From Eutreptiella sp. 'Long Island Sound 2002' (Eukaryota; Euglenozoa; Euglenophyceae; Eutreptiales; Eutreptiaceae), in assembly GCA_964036045.1 (NCBI GenBank), contig OZ038402.1, positions 4,712,581 through 4,776,580 of the forward strand: 64,000 bases of DNA, read 5' to 3'. Position numbers and translations under genes: made by a program. Under the pieces are notes generated by a model that worked only from the letters and a program-made list of their open reading frames with translations, ran no database searches and was not told the DNA's origin. This document shows, piece after piece, positions 47,444 through 57,653 of the stretch (its first letter is position 1; each line of letters begins with the position of its first letter).

Positions 47444-49612
47444 ATGTCCACGCCAAGCGTCAGGACCTGGCCTATCCGAACTGTCCAAGTACAAATGGGC
47501 AGTGTGGTCCACCCAATGAGTGAACCACCACACCGAGCACCGCATCACCTCAGTGGCGCATCTGGGTCCCAAGGAGATCCAGAACGCAGAAGGGCGGAAG
47601 AGAATAAAGGCCTTACCACCGAGGCCTTAGCAGCACACGGTGGAGACAGCTTCAGTCACCTCCACGGACGTGTGGCTGCTTCAGTATCAAGATCCAATTG
47701 TCCAGCTTCATCCTCAACTGCCATTGAAGGACCTGAGGAATATGAGAAGCTGAAGATGAAGATGGATGAGTACATCATGCATGAGGAGTACTATAAATCC
47801 ATCCGTGGGGAAGATGGAGAGGAGCCCTTGGCTGTACATGGATCCAGACCACGTACAGATCTAGGGTCCTACGCACACTCTGGTCCTCCGTCCACAGCAT
47901 CCCTGCCAAGACGACTACGACCTGAGTACCCAACCCCAAGGGCTCCCGAAGTGGGCCCAACACGAGTCGAAGAACATCATCCAAGGCCAACCTACGGTGC
48001 CCTGGATCAAACGGCCGAGCTGCTGGCCAAATTCCTGTCTGGATCAGAAGATCCAGATGTGACGGCCTTATCAGAGGCCATTAAGGCTAAACTGGGTATT
48101 GCAGAACCCTTACCCAAGCCTGAGTTCCTCTCTCTCTCTCCAGGGCTGAGTACCCTGGCCGAAGATATCAAGAGATCGAGGGTCTCAAGGCTGTTGCCTA
48201 AGGTTACCTGCCCCAGCCCCTTTCACCCTCGTGCCAGGACTGTGCCTATGGCGGATCTACAGGACGTGCCTGTCACAGAGAGTGAGAGAAGAGGGCTGTC
48301 AGCCCTGGCCCCTCTTGCCGGCGTGTCGCCTACAGGCCTAACTCCGGGGGGTGGGAAGACGGGCAGACCAATTGCCCAGGCGAACATCCAGCTGGAACTA
48401 CCGGAGTTCGACCCCAAAAATCTGCCTGAATGGGCAGAAGAATTTGCGGAGTTCCTTTTGTTGACCGGCCAATCCCATGTGGATGTGGCCACCAAATGTT
48501 CACTGCTAAAACGCTCTTGCAAAAAGAAATTTTTGCAAAAACAGGTCAAACAGATTGTGAAAACCTGTTCTACCTGGGCAGAGGTACTCCTGAGGTTAGA
48601 GAAAACATTTCCAGTCTATGAGACTGACCTCAGCGTACGCACACAGATCGAGGAGCTACCTATGCTCCCGGAGTTTCCATCCGCTGCGCGAATTTCTGAG
48701 TATGTGTGCGACTTGGAGTACTTATTTTCGAGGATGAATGTGGGCTCCTACGGAGCCACTGAGCCCCACCTGTGGCTCATGAGTAAGATCCCCCAGCGTA
48801 CGTGGGATGATTGCCGCTCCACCTGTGAGAGGAAGAGCAGGACCCACTCGTATGATACACTGGTGGATCTCTTGATTGAGCTCGCTCTTGAGAGAGGGAA
48901 CGACTCCCACATGGAGAAGTTCCTCAAGAAGCATTTGGGACGAGGTGGTACCCCTACCCCCGAACGTGGCGAAGGGAAGGGGCATAAAAATCCCACTAAC
49001 ACTAACCAGGGAGGTGGTAAAGGGAGGGGCAACCTACGTGCCATGAACGAGGTTCCAACTGATGCAGGCACACCCCCCCTGTTTTACTGCCGACCTGTCA
49101 ATGACAAGGGGGGACCTTGTCACGCCTCTGACTGCGATCTCCGCAGTGGCTGTATGCTGCAGATGAAACGTCAGCAGCATACTAAAGATGGGAAAACTGT
49201 GACCCATCAGGACCACTTCAGGTGTACCATCACCTGTGGTTACTGTGGCAAACGTCGTCACTATGAGGACGAATGCCACATCAAGAAACCCGAGAGTGAC
49301 AAACTCAAGCGTCAAGAGGCGGAGCGCCAGAAGACGCCCGCCAGAAATCCCCCGAATGGGGATAAAGGTAAAGGAGGTGGCAAGGGGGGTGGTAAGACTG
49401 GACCCCCTAACCCCCAGAGGCGCTCATCAGCGCCCGTTGCTACACCTACTCCTGCTGCTACACCCGCTCCTGCCGCAGTTGTCCCCCAGAAGCGCCCCCA
49501 AGGGGATAACGCTACCCCTGAGGGGAATAATTCTAAGAAGAGGCGCTTGGCCTGGATGGCCAAGTCCCTCATGGCTGCTGGGGTGGATGTGAACCTCCCT
49601 GATGAGGAATAG
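47444..49612 (+). CDS. gag: Element C gag
   Basis: ATG at 47444, 722 codons, TAG at 49610-49612. Low-complexity N-terminal third, capsid-like helical domain about 310-500 (LPEFDPKNLPEWAEEFAEFL near its start), canonical zinc knuckle CGYCGKRRHYEDEC at 598-611, then a Gly/Lys and Pro/Ala/Thr-rich tail ending in a basic KKRRLAWMAKSL segment. Same layout as element A gag but clearly diverged. Pol follows in the same frame after the stop. Confidence 0.92.
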   Translation: MSTPSVRTWPIRTVQVQMGSVVHPMSEPPHRAPHHLSGASGSQGDPERRRAEENKGLTTEALAAHGGDSFSHLHGRVAASVSRSNCPASSSTAIEGPEEYEKLKMKMDEYIMHEEYYKSIRGEDGEEPLAVHGSRPRTDLGSYAHSGPPSTASLPRRLRPEYPTPRAPEVGPTRVEEHHPRPTYGALDQTAELLAKFLSGSEDPDVTALSEAIKAKLGIAEPLPKPEFLSLSPGLSTLAEDIKRSRVSRLLPKVTCPSPFHPRARTVPMADLQDVPVTESERRGLSALAPLAGVSPTGLTPGGGKTGRPIAQANIQLELPEFDPKNLPEWAEEFAEFLLLTGQSHVDVATKCSLLKRSCKKKFLQKQVKQIVKTCSTWAEVLLRLEKTFPVYETDLSVRTQIEELPMLPEFPSAARISEYVCDLEYLFSRMNVGSYGATEPHLWLMSKIPQRTWDDCRSTCERKSRTHSYDTLVDLLIELALERGNDSHMEKFLKKHLGRGGTPTPERGEGKGHKNPTNTNQGGGKGRGNLRAMNEVPTDAGTPPLFYCRPVNDKGGPCHASDCDLRSGCMLQMKRQQHTKDGKTVTHQDHFRCTITCGYCGKRRHYEDECHIKKPESDKLKRQEAERQKTPARNPPNGDKGKGGGKGGGKTGPPNPQRRSSAPVATPTPAATPAPAAVVPQKRPQGDNATPEGNNSKKRRLAWMAKSLMAAGVDVNLPDEE

Positions 49613-52600
49613 GGGGCCGGCTCCGAAGGGGAGGACTTGGTTTTCTGGATCCTCGTGAAAATCGGGGATCAGGTTTTTCGAGCAGTGCTTGATACCGGCG
49701 CAACACTTTCCATAGTGGCCCGGCGCCTGCTTAAAACTTTCAGGAAAACTAAGACCGTGGCCATAAGAGTAGGGGATGGGCGTACCATCCATTCCTTGGG
49801 GGGGGTCGATGTGACCATATGTCTGGGCGACGAAACTGTGACCCAAAACTGCAGAGTGTTGGACACTGACGCCTTTGACATCGTCATTGGCACTGACTTT
49901 CTAAGAAGAAACCCCCAGGTTAAAATGCTGTCCCTACAGCGTCCTTACTCTTTACACTGCGACTTCGGCAGTGGGCTATTCTCCGTTCCTTTGGAGCTGT
50001 CAGGACGAAAAGAGTCTGGGCTGCGCTACGCAGCCAAGACGAACTATCGTACTGAAAATTACCAACTGGCCCGTCATATTCTCGAAAATGGACTGGCGGC
50101 CCTTCAGGTAAACCTGGATGAGCTCCAGGTGGAATTGTTTGCGAGCCAACAACAGCACATCATGCAGTTGTACTGCTCGAAACAAATGAACAATGCTTTC
50201 CGTTTCTTCTGGAAAGCAATGGGCCTAGCGTATGCTAACTCTCCCTTCTCCCTGCTCGCGAAGGTTCTAACCAAGATCGCTTATGAGGGAGGAAGGGTTG
50301 TTATGTGCACCCCTGACTGGGGTTGCTCTGGTGAACATGCCTACTGGCGCCGTATGCTTGACCGAATGACCGTGGGAAGAGTGCAACTCCCCGACGGCCC
50401 CATCTATGTGCCTGAGGACTCAGACACAGCTATGCAGGCCCCTGAGTGGGCCAGTTTCCTGTCCATCATCGATGGATCTCTCAATCCTGTACCCCTGTGT
50501 GACCTGGACCAGGTGCTACTAAAAGAGGTCATGGCCGAAAATCGTGGCCTGACCCTTTATGATCTCAAAAATCGATCTCCTGAGCACCTATCTGCCACAC
50601 TTACAGGGTGTGAGTCTCCTGATGACTATCTGGAACCTGCAGCTGTAAAAGAGGATGCCGACGACCAACTGTCTGAGATCGCCAGCACTATTCCCTCTGT
50701 TGATCCCAGCTGTGTTGAACTAAAACATAGTGCTTTCCTGGCCCAGCTGTTGCTAGAGGAGGTAGATCTAGAGTCGACCTCTGAACCCGCTTCCTCTGTT
50801 GGGAAACCAGTGCTACACATGCAGCCTGTGCACACAGATGAACCCGTGGCCCGGAGTACTGATGCTCTGGCACGGCCTGCTGCTAATAACATGCCATTAT
50901 CTGAGCATGACACTCAAGAACTCCGACGGCTGTTGTACCTGAAGGCCGAAGGTATTGAGCGCCAAGAGCGGCTGCAATACCTCAGACAGACCTGGAAATA
51001 TTCCATCTGGTCTGAGGAGGACGATGGGTCCTATACGCTGCCTGATCCTGAGATACCTCTGGTGTATTCTCTACACTATGGGCAGCAATGTCCCCCTGAG
51101 TTGGACGATGGTACTGTACCTGCCGAAACTGCTGATCGGCATAAAAAGAAAGAACATGGAAAAAGCAACCTCCATGCTGAGGAGGATTTCCTTCAGAAAG
51201 TCGAGAGTCTTAACCTTGACCCCCGCCTGAAGAAACTGCTTATATCCTATGAGGAGGTGTTCGGCGCCTTGCCGCCTCCCCTATCTTGTAAAAAACTGGT
51301 CCAGATGGACCTGAAATTGAAACCAGAATTTGAAAAGACGCGAGTGAGGCGTCGTCCCTATCCCGCTCCACAGGAACGGGCTGAAGAAATCGAGCGCCAG
51401 ATCCAAGAATGCATTGATGCTGGCCTCGTTGAAGAGTATAAACATGGGGACTATCCCCATCACTGCAGCCCCTGTTTCCTTGTTGCTAAACCAGGGTCGA
51501 CTGCTCTACGTCTTGTTGTAGACTATGGTGAGGTCAACAAGAAAACCCAGAACCACTCAGGGAGTATTCCTAACATGGAAAACACCCTGGAGCGTATTGC
51601 CAAATGCAGGTATAAAACCAAAATGGACAAACGCTCCGGTTTCTGGCAGGTTGACCTAACCGCCGCAGCTCAGGAGCTGCTTGCCTTTATAACCCCTAAG
51701 GGTCGTGTCTTCAAGTGGAAGGTTATGCCTTTCGGGGTGGCTAACGCCCCAGCGCTCTTCCAGGAGCTTATGAACAAAATTTTGTACATACTGAGGCGCA
51801 GGCCTCTAGTACAAGAGTTGATTTCTCGGGGTGCAGAAATGGAGGCTCACATCGACGACGTGAGTTTGGGTACTAATACCAAAGAGGACCATGTCCTTCT
51901 CCTCCGTGAATTCTTCAGTGTCTGTCAAGAAAACCATCTCCGAATCAAACTCGAAAAATGTGAGTTTATGAAAGAGGAGATGGAGTATTTGGGTTTCGAC
52001 GTGGGGTATGGCTGGTGGAAACCAGCCGCGTCTAAGATGCAGCCCCTACAGGACATGCAGATTCGCGATGACCCTAAGAAGGGTCTACACGATGTGAGGA
52101 GTTTTGTGGGCGCCTGTAATTTCTATCGGCGTCACATCCACAATTTTACTTACTCCTCTGCACCCCTCACTGACCTAATCAAGAAAACTACTCCCTGGAG
52201 GTGGACCTCCAGAGAGGAAGAGTGTTTCCAGGAGTTGAAGAAGAAGATTGCCTCCTCCAACTGCCTGGGAGTGCCCCGCCCTGAGGGCGAGATAGTCCTG
52301 ATCACTGATGCCAGTGATGTAGGGGGGGGAGGTACGATCTATCAATGGCAGGAGCTTAACCCCGCTGAACTAACCCACTGCCATTATCGTACTACTGGAC
52401 TGAACCGTGATGGTTCGTTGAAACATGACTATCCTACCAGTGAGTGGCGACTGGTGCCACTGGGACACTGGAATTGGAAATGGAACCAAGTGCGTTCCAA
52501 CTACAGCACCTGTGACCAGGAACTCCTGGCCGGTATGTTGGTGCTATCGTCACAATCCCGACTCCTGGGGTCTAACCCTATTGTCTGGCTGTGTGACCAG

Positions 52601-54415
52601 GAGCCTGTGAAGTCTTTTCAGAAGGGCCCACCACCAGAAAAAGCGAAGCTAAAACGGTGGTGGACTTACCTGAGCCAGTTCAGGCTGACAGTGCATCATA
52701 TCCCCGGGATTAAGAATGAACTGTCGGACTATATATCGCGCAACAACTTCGATGCGCTTATTGGTGAGAGCTCTGAGGCGCTCGCCAAAGAGGCTTTCCA
52801 GCGCATGGATGTCCAGCTTGACCTGTCCATGCGCACTGCTGGAATCCTGGAGGGTTGGAGTCTAACCGACTATCAGTCAGAGTATGAAGAAATTCTCCAA
52901 ACCCTCAGCACTGGTCTCGAACCCCGTGTCATTGACGGGCACCAGTGGTATAAAAACAATCAGTACCTCTTCTACGAGGACCGAATTGTTGTGCCTGAGG
53001 CACGACTAGATGGGTGCCTACAATGGTCCCATCTCAGTTCTGGTCACACTGGCGCTAATCGCTCAGTGGACTTCTTCCGTGAGTGTTTCTACTCTAGTCT
53101 AACCCTGACTGAACTGAGGTCGCGTATGCAGACTATTGTGGATGCTTGTGGCTGTCATGCCAGCAAGCAGAGCGACAGTAGGGATAGGGGCCTGATCTCC
53201 AGCTTACCCATACCCTATTGTGCTAACTCTCTTCTCTATGTGGATTACATCCACGGCCTACCACGCTTTGGCGGCTATGATAGTTGCCTCGTGGTCACCT
53301 GTGAACTGTCTCGCTTCACCCGTGTGTTCCCTTGCAATAAGAAAATCACAGGTGAGCAGACTGTAAAAATGTTGGTCGAACAATGGTTCGAACCCTATGG
53401 AGCACCTAAACAGGTGCACTCTGATGAAGATGTACGCATCCGCAGTGACACTGGGTGGTACAAACGAGTGCTAAATGCCCTCAACGTGGAGGTAACCACA
53501 GGTGTGCCCTACACTCACACGTCTAACCCTCTCTGTGAGAGACAGAACCGTGTGGTGGAGCAAAACTTAAGAATCCTGATGAAACAGGAGCGCACCAAGG
53601 ACTGGGTACGCCTAGTGACCTTGGCAGTTCTGTCCATGAACTCACAGCGGAGCTCTTCTATGGGTTTCACCCCCCACGAACTGTTCCATGGAGGACGACC
53701 TGCTTGGTTCTTCAAAACCCCCTTCCCTGAGGACTTCAAGAGCCCCGTGGGAGATTGGCTGGAACACAAGCAGTCTCTGGCTAACCAGGCTGGTACTAAC
53801 CTGAGGCACATTCGTGACCGTGAACAGAGCCGACGGAACCGCCTACGGCGACCTGCCAGCTTCAAGGTTGGTGACCTTGTTTTGGTACACCATTCACGCC
53901 TACCCTCCTGGCCACGTAACTGCCTACAGGACCCTTACTTTGGACCCTATCGTATCATCAGGATAGATGGATCCAGGATCCATGTCAGATGCAGTCCACG
54001 TCTAGGTGGTGAACTGCTATGTGCCCCTAAGCAGTTGAGGCACTATCACTCCCCTGACGACTTGTCTTGGGATGAGTGGCGCCTCAGCGACAGTGAGATT
54101 GAACGTATAGACCTAGAGAACGCTGCCAGTCCAGAGGAGGCAGACGAACTCGAAGAGATGACTGCCGATGAGATGGCAGTCGATGGTTACTACGTGGTTG
54201 CAGGTATTGCTCGCCACGAGTATAAACAGGGCTGGAAATTCCTTACCCTGTGGGATGGCTATGGGTTGTCCGAGGCGACCTGGGAACCTATGTCAGCCTT
54301 CATACAACCAGATGGGAGTATCAACCCCATCTTCCGCACTTACCTCGTTGAGAACAACGAGGGGCAGCTCCTAACCCGTGCTGAGACTATGTCCCAGCGT
54401 AAGAAGCGAAACTAA
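49613..54415 (+). CDS. pol: Element C pol: protease, RT, RNase H, integrase, chromodomain
   Basis: Open in the gag frame right after the UAG, to TAA at 54413-54415, 1,600 codons. Protease AVLDTGATLSIVARR near the start; an acidic linker; reverse transcriptase LRLVVDYGEVNKK and catalytic HIDDVS (51849-51866); RNase H LITDASDVGGGG; integrase HHCC domain, VDYIHG, HSDEDVRI and CERQNR (Asp and Glu 38 residues apart); SH3-like C-terminal region; chromodomain with LWDGYGLSEATWEP. No disabling change seen; a complete Pol. No ATG opens it, consistent with readthrough from gag. Confidence 0.93.
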   Translation, partial: GAGSEGEDLVFWILVKIGDQVFRAVLDTGATLSIVARRLLKTFRKTKTVAIRVGDGRTIHSLGGVDVTICLGDETVTQNCRVLDTDAFDIVIGTDFLRRNPQVKMLSLQRPYSLHCDFGSGLFSVPLELSGRKESGLRYAAKTNYRTENYQLARHILENGLAALQVNLDELQVELFASQQQHIMQLYCSKQMNNAFRFFWKAMGLAYANSPFSLLAKVLTKIAYEGGRVVMCTPDWGCSGEHAYWRRMLDRMTVGRVQLPDGPIYVPEDSDTAMQAPEWASFLSIIDGSLNPVPLCDLDQVLLKEVMAENRGLTLYDLKNRSPEHLSATLTGCESPDDYLEPAAVKEDADDQLSEIASTIPSVDPSCVELKHSAFLAQLLLEEVDLESTSEPASSVGKPVLHMQPVHTDEPVARSTDALARPAANNMPLSEHDTQELRRLLYLKAEGIERQERLQYLRQTWKYSIWSEEDDGSYTLPDPEIPLVYSLHYGQQCPPELDDGTVPAETADRHKKKEHGKSNLHAEEDFLQKVESLNLDPRLKKLLISYEEVFGALPPPLSCKKLVQMDLKLKPEFEKTRVRRRPYPAPQERAEEIERQIQECIDAGLVEEYKHGDYPHHCSPCFLVAKPGSTALRLVVDYGEVNKKTQNHSGSIPNMENTLERIAKCRYKTKMDKRSGFWQVDLTAAAQELLAFITPKGRVFKWKVMPFGVANAPALFQELMNKILYILRRRPLVQELISRGAEMEAHIDDVSLGTNTKEDHVLLLREFFSVCQENHLRIKLEKCEFMKEEMEYLGFDVGYGWWKPAASKMQPLQDMQIRDDPKKGLHDVRSFVGACNFYRRHIHNFTYSSAPLTDLIKKTTPWRWTSREEECFQELKKKIASSNCLGVPRPEGEIVLITDASDVGGGGTIYQWQELNPAELTHCHYRTTGLNRDGSLKHDYPTSEWRLVPLGHWNWKWNQVRSNYSTCDQELLAGMLVLSSQSRLLGSNPIVWLCDQEPVKSFQKGPPPEKAKLKRWWTYLSQFRLTVHHIPGIKNELSDYISRNNFDALIGESSEALAKEAFQRMDVQLDLSMRTAGILEGWSLTDYQSEYEEILQTLSTGLEPRVIDGHQWYKNNQYLFYEDRIVVPEARLDGCLQWSHLSSGHTGANRSVDFFRECFYSSLTLTELRSRMQTIVDACGCHASKQSDSRDRGLISSLPIPYCANSLLYVDYIHGLPRFGGYDSCLVVTCELSRFTRVFPCNKKITGEQTVKMLVEQWFEPYGAPKQVHSDEDVRIRSDTGWYKRVLNALNVEVTTGVPYTHTSNPLCERQNRVVEQNLRILMKQERTKDWVRLVTLAVLSMNSQRSSSMGFTPHELFHGGRPAWFFKTPFPEDFKSPVGDWLEHKQSLANQAGTNLRHIRDREQSRRNRLRRPASFKVGDLVLVHHSRLPSWPRNCLQDPYFGPYRIIRIDGSRIHVRCSPRLGGELLCAPKQLRHYHSPDDLSWDEWRLSDSEIERIDLENAASPEEADELEEMTADEMAVDGYYVVAGIARHEYKQGWKFLTLWDGYGLSEATWEPMSAFIQPDGSINPIFRTYLVENNEGQLLTRAETMSQRKKRN

Positions 54416-56929
54416 TTACCCTGTGTCAGTCTACTGACCCTGTCTGTGCCCTGCAGACCCATGCCTATGGTTTCCAGCGTGAGCCAGGTGGCCGCTTATC
54501 AAGATTGCAGCCACCCAGCGAGTGTTTGCCTTGTTGACCATGTGTTGCATGGGTACTGCCCTAATGTAATGACCTTGGTGAGCCAACGAAGAACGGTGGC
54601 TTTCTACACCAGGGGGGAATGACAAGCAAGGTGTTATGAGGCAAGGTGTGTCTTCCCTCCTTGGGGACAAGCGAGCCCACAGTTAGGACCCCTGACTGGT
54701 CCAGACCCATGGGGTTCTACCCTTCCTTACAGGGTTTACCATACCCCTAAGTGTGCTACGTATGTCTGTATGTGTCTCACTTCTCTCCCCAGCGTGGCTC
54801 CCGGAGACCGGGCTTCGCTGACGTCGGACCGAAGGTCCTAATCAGGTACTATTACCACTCCTATGGCGCCCAATTTCTGTGCTGGCGCCTAACCTTGGGG
54901 TAAACGGCAAAAGCCCTACCTACTAAGAGGGGAGGGGTGGCCAAGTGTGCTAAGGGCATACAAAACGCCCATTTTTGCTACAGGCCAAAAGCTAACGCAC
55001 TCCCCTGCCCACGAGGAAAAGCACGCGGGACAGGAGACACCACTACACTACACTCACTAACGCCAGCACCGGCCTTCGAAGGCAGGGTGAGCACTCATCA
55101 CTTGCACTCACCTCCTGCCAGGCCTGCTGACCCTAACCCCTACACACGCTACTGGGTGCTGCTGTCGAACGTCACTCAGGCCCTAGTGGCCCTCCTGTGA
55201 AAAGGACGAGAGAACACAGCGCTCCTAAGCAGCTGTGGCCTAACAGGGGACGCCACAACGCGTTTCCCCTGCTAGGGCTTGGAGGGAAGGGGTGCTCTCG
55301 TTGCGTGCACAGCGCAGATGTCGTTGAGGTCGAACTGTCCTCGCCAGTACTGGCTGAGGCTCAGTGATTTGATTTGTGATCAGCGCCCCTGTTTTGCTGG
55401 GGCAGAAAAATGGTAGCCGCCGGAGGCAGCTGCTGCGTGCACCAATCGCCCTTAACCTCTCCCACCTGTACAAAAGAGGCAGATGAAGGGGCGTTTGCGA
55501 CTGAGGAACCAAGCCACACTCCAGGTATTATACCCTTCTCAGTGTGACCTATAATACACTGTTCGCAAACACGCTGCAGATGCAGCTACCCCTGTCAAGC
55601 AAGCAAGCTTTAAGAAACTCCTCGGGTTCTCTTAAAGAACGTACCGAGGAGCCTCTGGGTAACCTAAACAAGGTTTACCGTGCGCAATTCGCGTGGCCTA
55701 CCCTTTAATGCATCATGTGCACGCAGGGAAGGGAGGCTTAACCACAGACTCAACCAGGAGGTGAGCTCCTCCTGGGCTAACCTACCTTACTCACCATGCA
55801 TCGTGTGAATGCCGCATTGAAACGAACACAAAACAAACCTAAGCGTTTTAAGCAACTCAACTTGAACGCCACGGCCGCACACGAACAAACGCTAACCTGT
55901 GAAGAAGGAAACAAGGGTGAATTAGGGATACAGGTGAAGCGATACAGCGTGTGGATGCCTAGATTAGGCACATGCATCGCGAGCACAGCGCATATTCTAA
56001 CCCCACGTGCGCGCTGCGCCCTCCATTCGCATCACATACCTTTCATTCCCGCTTTCACCTCTGCAGAGCACGAGAGATGAACACCCGACCCCCCAACGAG
56101 CACAGCGTTAACAACCCTAACGTTTTGACGGAGCAACCAACACGAACGCAATGCGTGAGTGTGAAGTGACACAGACATACCTGAGAGACGGGTTGTTGAA
56201 CTGCTCTGTGGTGTGGGCTGATTTTGAATGCTTTACTCTGAAGTTTATAAGAATTTTGATGCAACTGTGCAAAAATTTTCTTTAAAACTTTAAAAACTAC
56301 GGCTCATACCTTCTTTTCCAAAAGCCGTTTTCGCTTGCGCAACCCTTTTCTTGGCGTCCGCTTCCTTTGCGCTTGTCTGCGACTTTAAGTTATGTGTAAA
56401 AATGACGATTTCCCGCGTGGTTTCGTCGATTTTCAACGATTTCACTTGCTAAATTGCAACCCCTTCCGCAAAACCGCAGGAATCACTCCCTGCTGGTTCC
56501 ATTTTCTATTTTTTCCAGCTCCTGGGGGTTTGTGTCCTCCATTGGGAGTATTGCTCCGCCCTGGCCCTTGGTCAGGACGTTTACTAAAACGCTGTTTATA
56601 CGGCGATAACCGTCCGCATTGGAGCGTTCGACTGTACCCTAGTGGACAGACACATATGCTCTGGACAGGGAGTCCTGGGTTCAATTCCCACTGCCCCCAC
56701 ACTTTTTCCAAAAGTTTTTGCCGCACGCCGGCGACTTTTGAGGAATGCCCCTTCGAAGGGACATCATTCACGGTACATTACACTGTTTTTCAAGGGTCCC
56801 TACAGTGTGATAGGCTTCTATGAAGTGATGAGAATGTTTTTGGTAAGTTTAATGCATTTTTTTGGAGGTAATTTTGGGAATATTTGAGCCTTTTTCCTTG
56901 GTCCTACTAGCTCAGCTAACTAGTACTCC
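54416..56929 (+). other. Element C 3' non-coding region
   Basis: 2.5 kb without a recognisable gene; only short ORFs, no env. Contains a tRNA-like block near 56638-56700. AT-richer from about 56200. Confidence 0.6.
56638..56700 (+). ncRNA. tRNA-like block in element C
   Basis: CCCTAGTGGACAGACACATA (A-box-like) and GTCCTGGGTTCAATTCCCA (B-box-like). Shares both words with the block in LTR A at 25628. Not a functional tRNA by stem pairing. Confidence 0.4.
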
Positions 56930-56936
56930 AGGGGGG
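56930..56936 (+). other. Element C polypurine tract
   Basis: AGGGGGG next to the right LTR (starts AGTAAG at 56937). Short, with GGGG core. Confidence 0.65.
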
Positions 56937-57648
56937 AGTAAGAAAAAGTCACTGCCATGTCTTTCTTGGAGGGCTTGATCCAGGCTAAGCCCCCCTTAAA
57001 ACCCTTTGTTGATGCTGAGACAAACTTAAGTGTTTTTATCTATTTTTTGTTGCCTAAAGTACACTTTCTCAAAGTAACTAGGGTTGTGACCCTAGCCCCC
57101 CCATGAAGTTCACCCCTACCACTCAACTGAGCGGAGGTACCTTCCTTCATGGAGGTCATACCAAAGTAAATCATGCATTACATGCTTGTTGGCCTTGGAG
57201 GCTAAGCCTAAGTGGTCTCCCACCCCAAGACCCCTATACTCAATTGTTTCCACCACTTATTGTGGTCCTACTTTGTAACTGTTTCTGAATTCAGTTGCTT
57301 GGCCAAGTCATTTTCTGTGTGGTCCTGACATCTATGCCCCTCAGTCCTAACCAGCACCATTTCACCCAAAAGAGTGCACATGAAGTGCCTATTGCAACCT
57401 CTGAGGCTAGAGTCTGACCAATTTTCATATAAAACCTTTTGTATTATCCATTTGTGATTGAATCTATGTGCATATACCTGCTTTGTCTATCTGCAGCCCT
57501 TCTGTGTTACACTGGATTTCAAAACCAATCATTGATTCGATCCATATTCAGTCCTTGCTCTACTTGCTGCTTTGGTTTGGGGTTTTCAACTACAAAACCT
57601 GCAGGAATACATCAAAAGACCTAGGGCATAATTCAAGGACAACTTTCT
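56937..57648 (+). repeat. Element C right LTR
   Basis: 712 bp, matching 46651-47362 with about eight substitutions and ending GGACAACTTTCT. Followed by the CCGTA duplication (57649-57653). Confidence 0.94.
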
Positions 57649-57653
57649 CCGTA

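Larger units (their letters stand above)
46651..57648 (+). mobile_element. Element C: complete Ty3/gypsy chromodomain retrotransposon
   Basis: 10,998 bp, two 712-bp LTRs (AG...CT ends), CCGTA target duplication, primer-binding site, gag of 722 codons, UAG, pol of 1,600 codons with all domains, a 2.5-kb 3' region and a polypurine tract. All frames are open, so it may be active. Inserted in pol of its relative, element A. LTRs differ at about eight sites by eye (about 1%). Confidence 0.95.

Noticed and set aside
36085-49612. Reassigned stop codons (alternative nuclear code)
   Set aside because: TAA, TGA and TAG all still end ORFs where homology ends (20838 TAA, 54413 TAA, 41108 TGA, 61288 TGA), and no in-frame stops occur inside conserved domains; readthrough at gag ends is simpler.
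54416-56929. An env-like third gene in element C (and 41111-42591 in B)
   Set aside because: Only short ORFs without signal peptide or membrane anchor.
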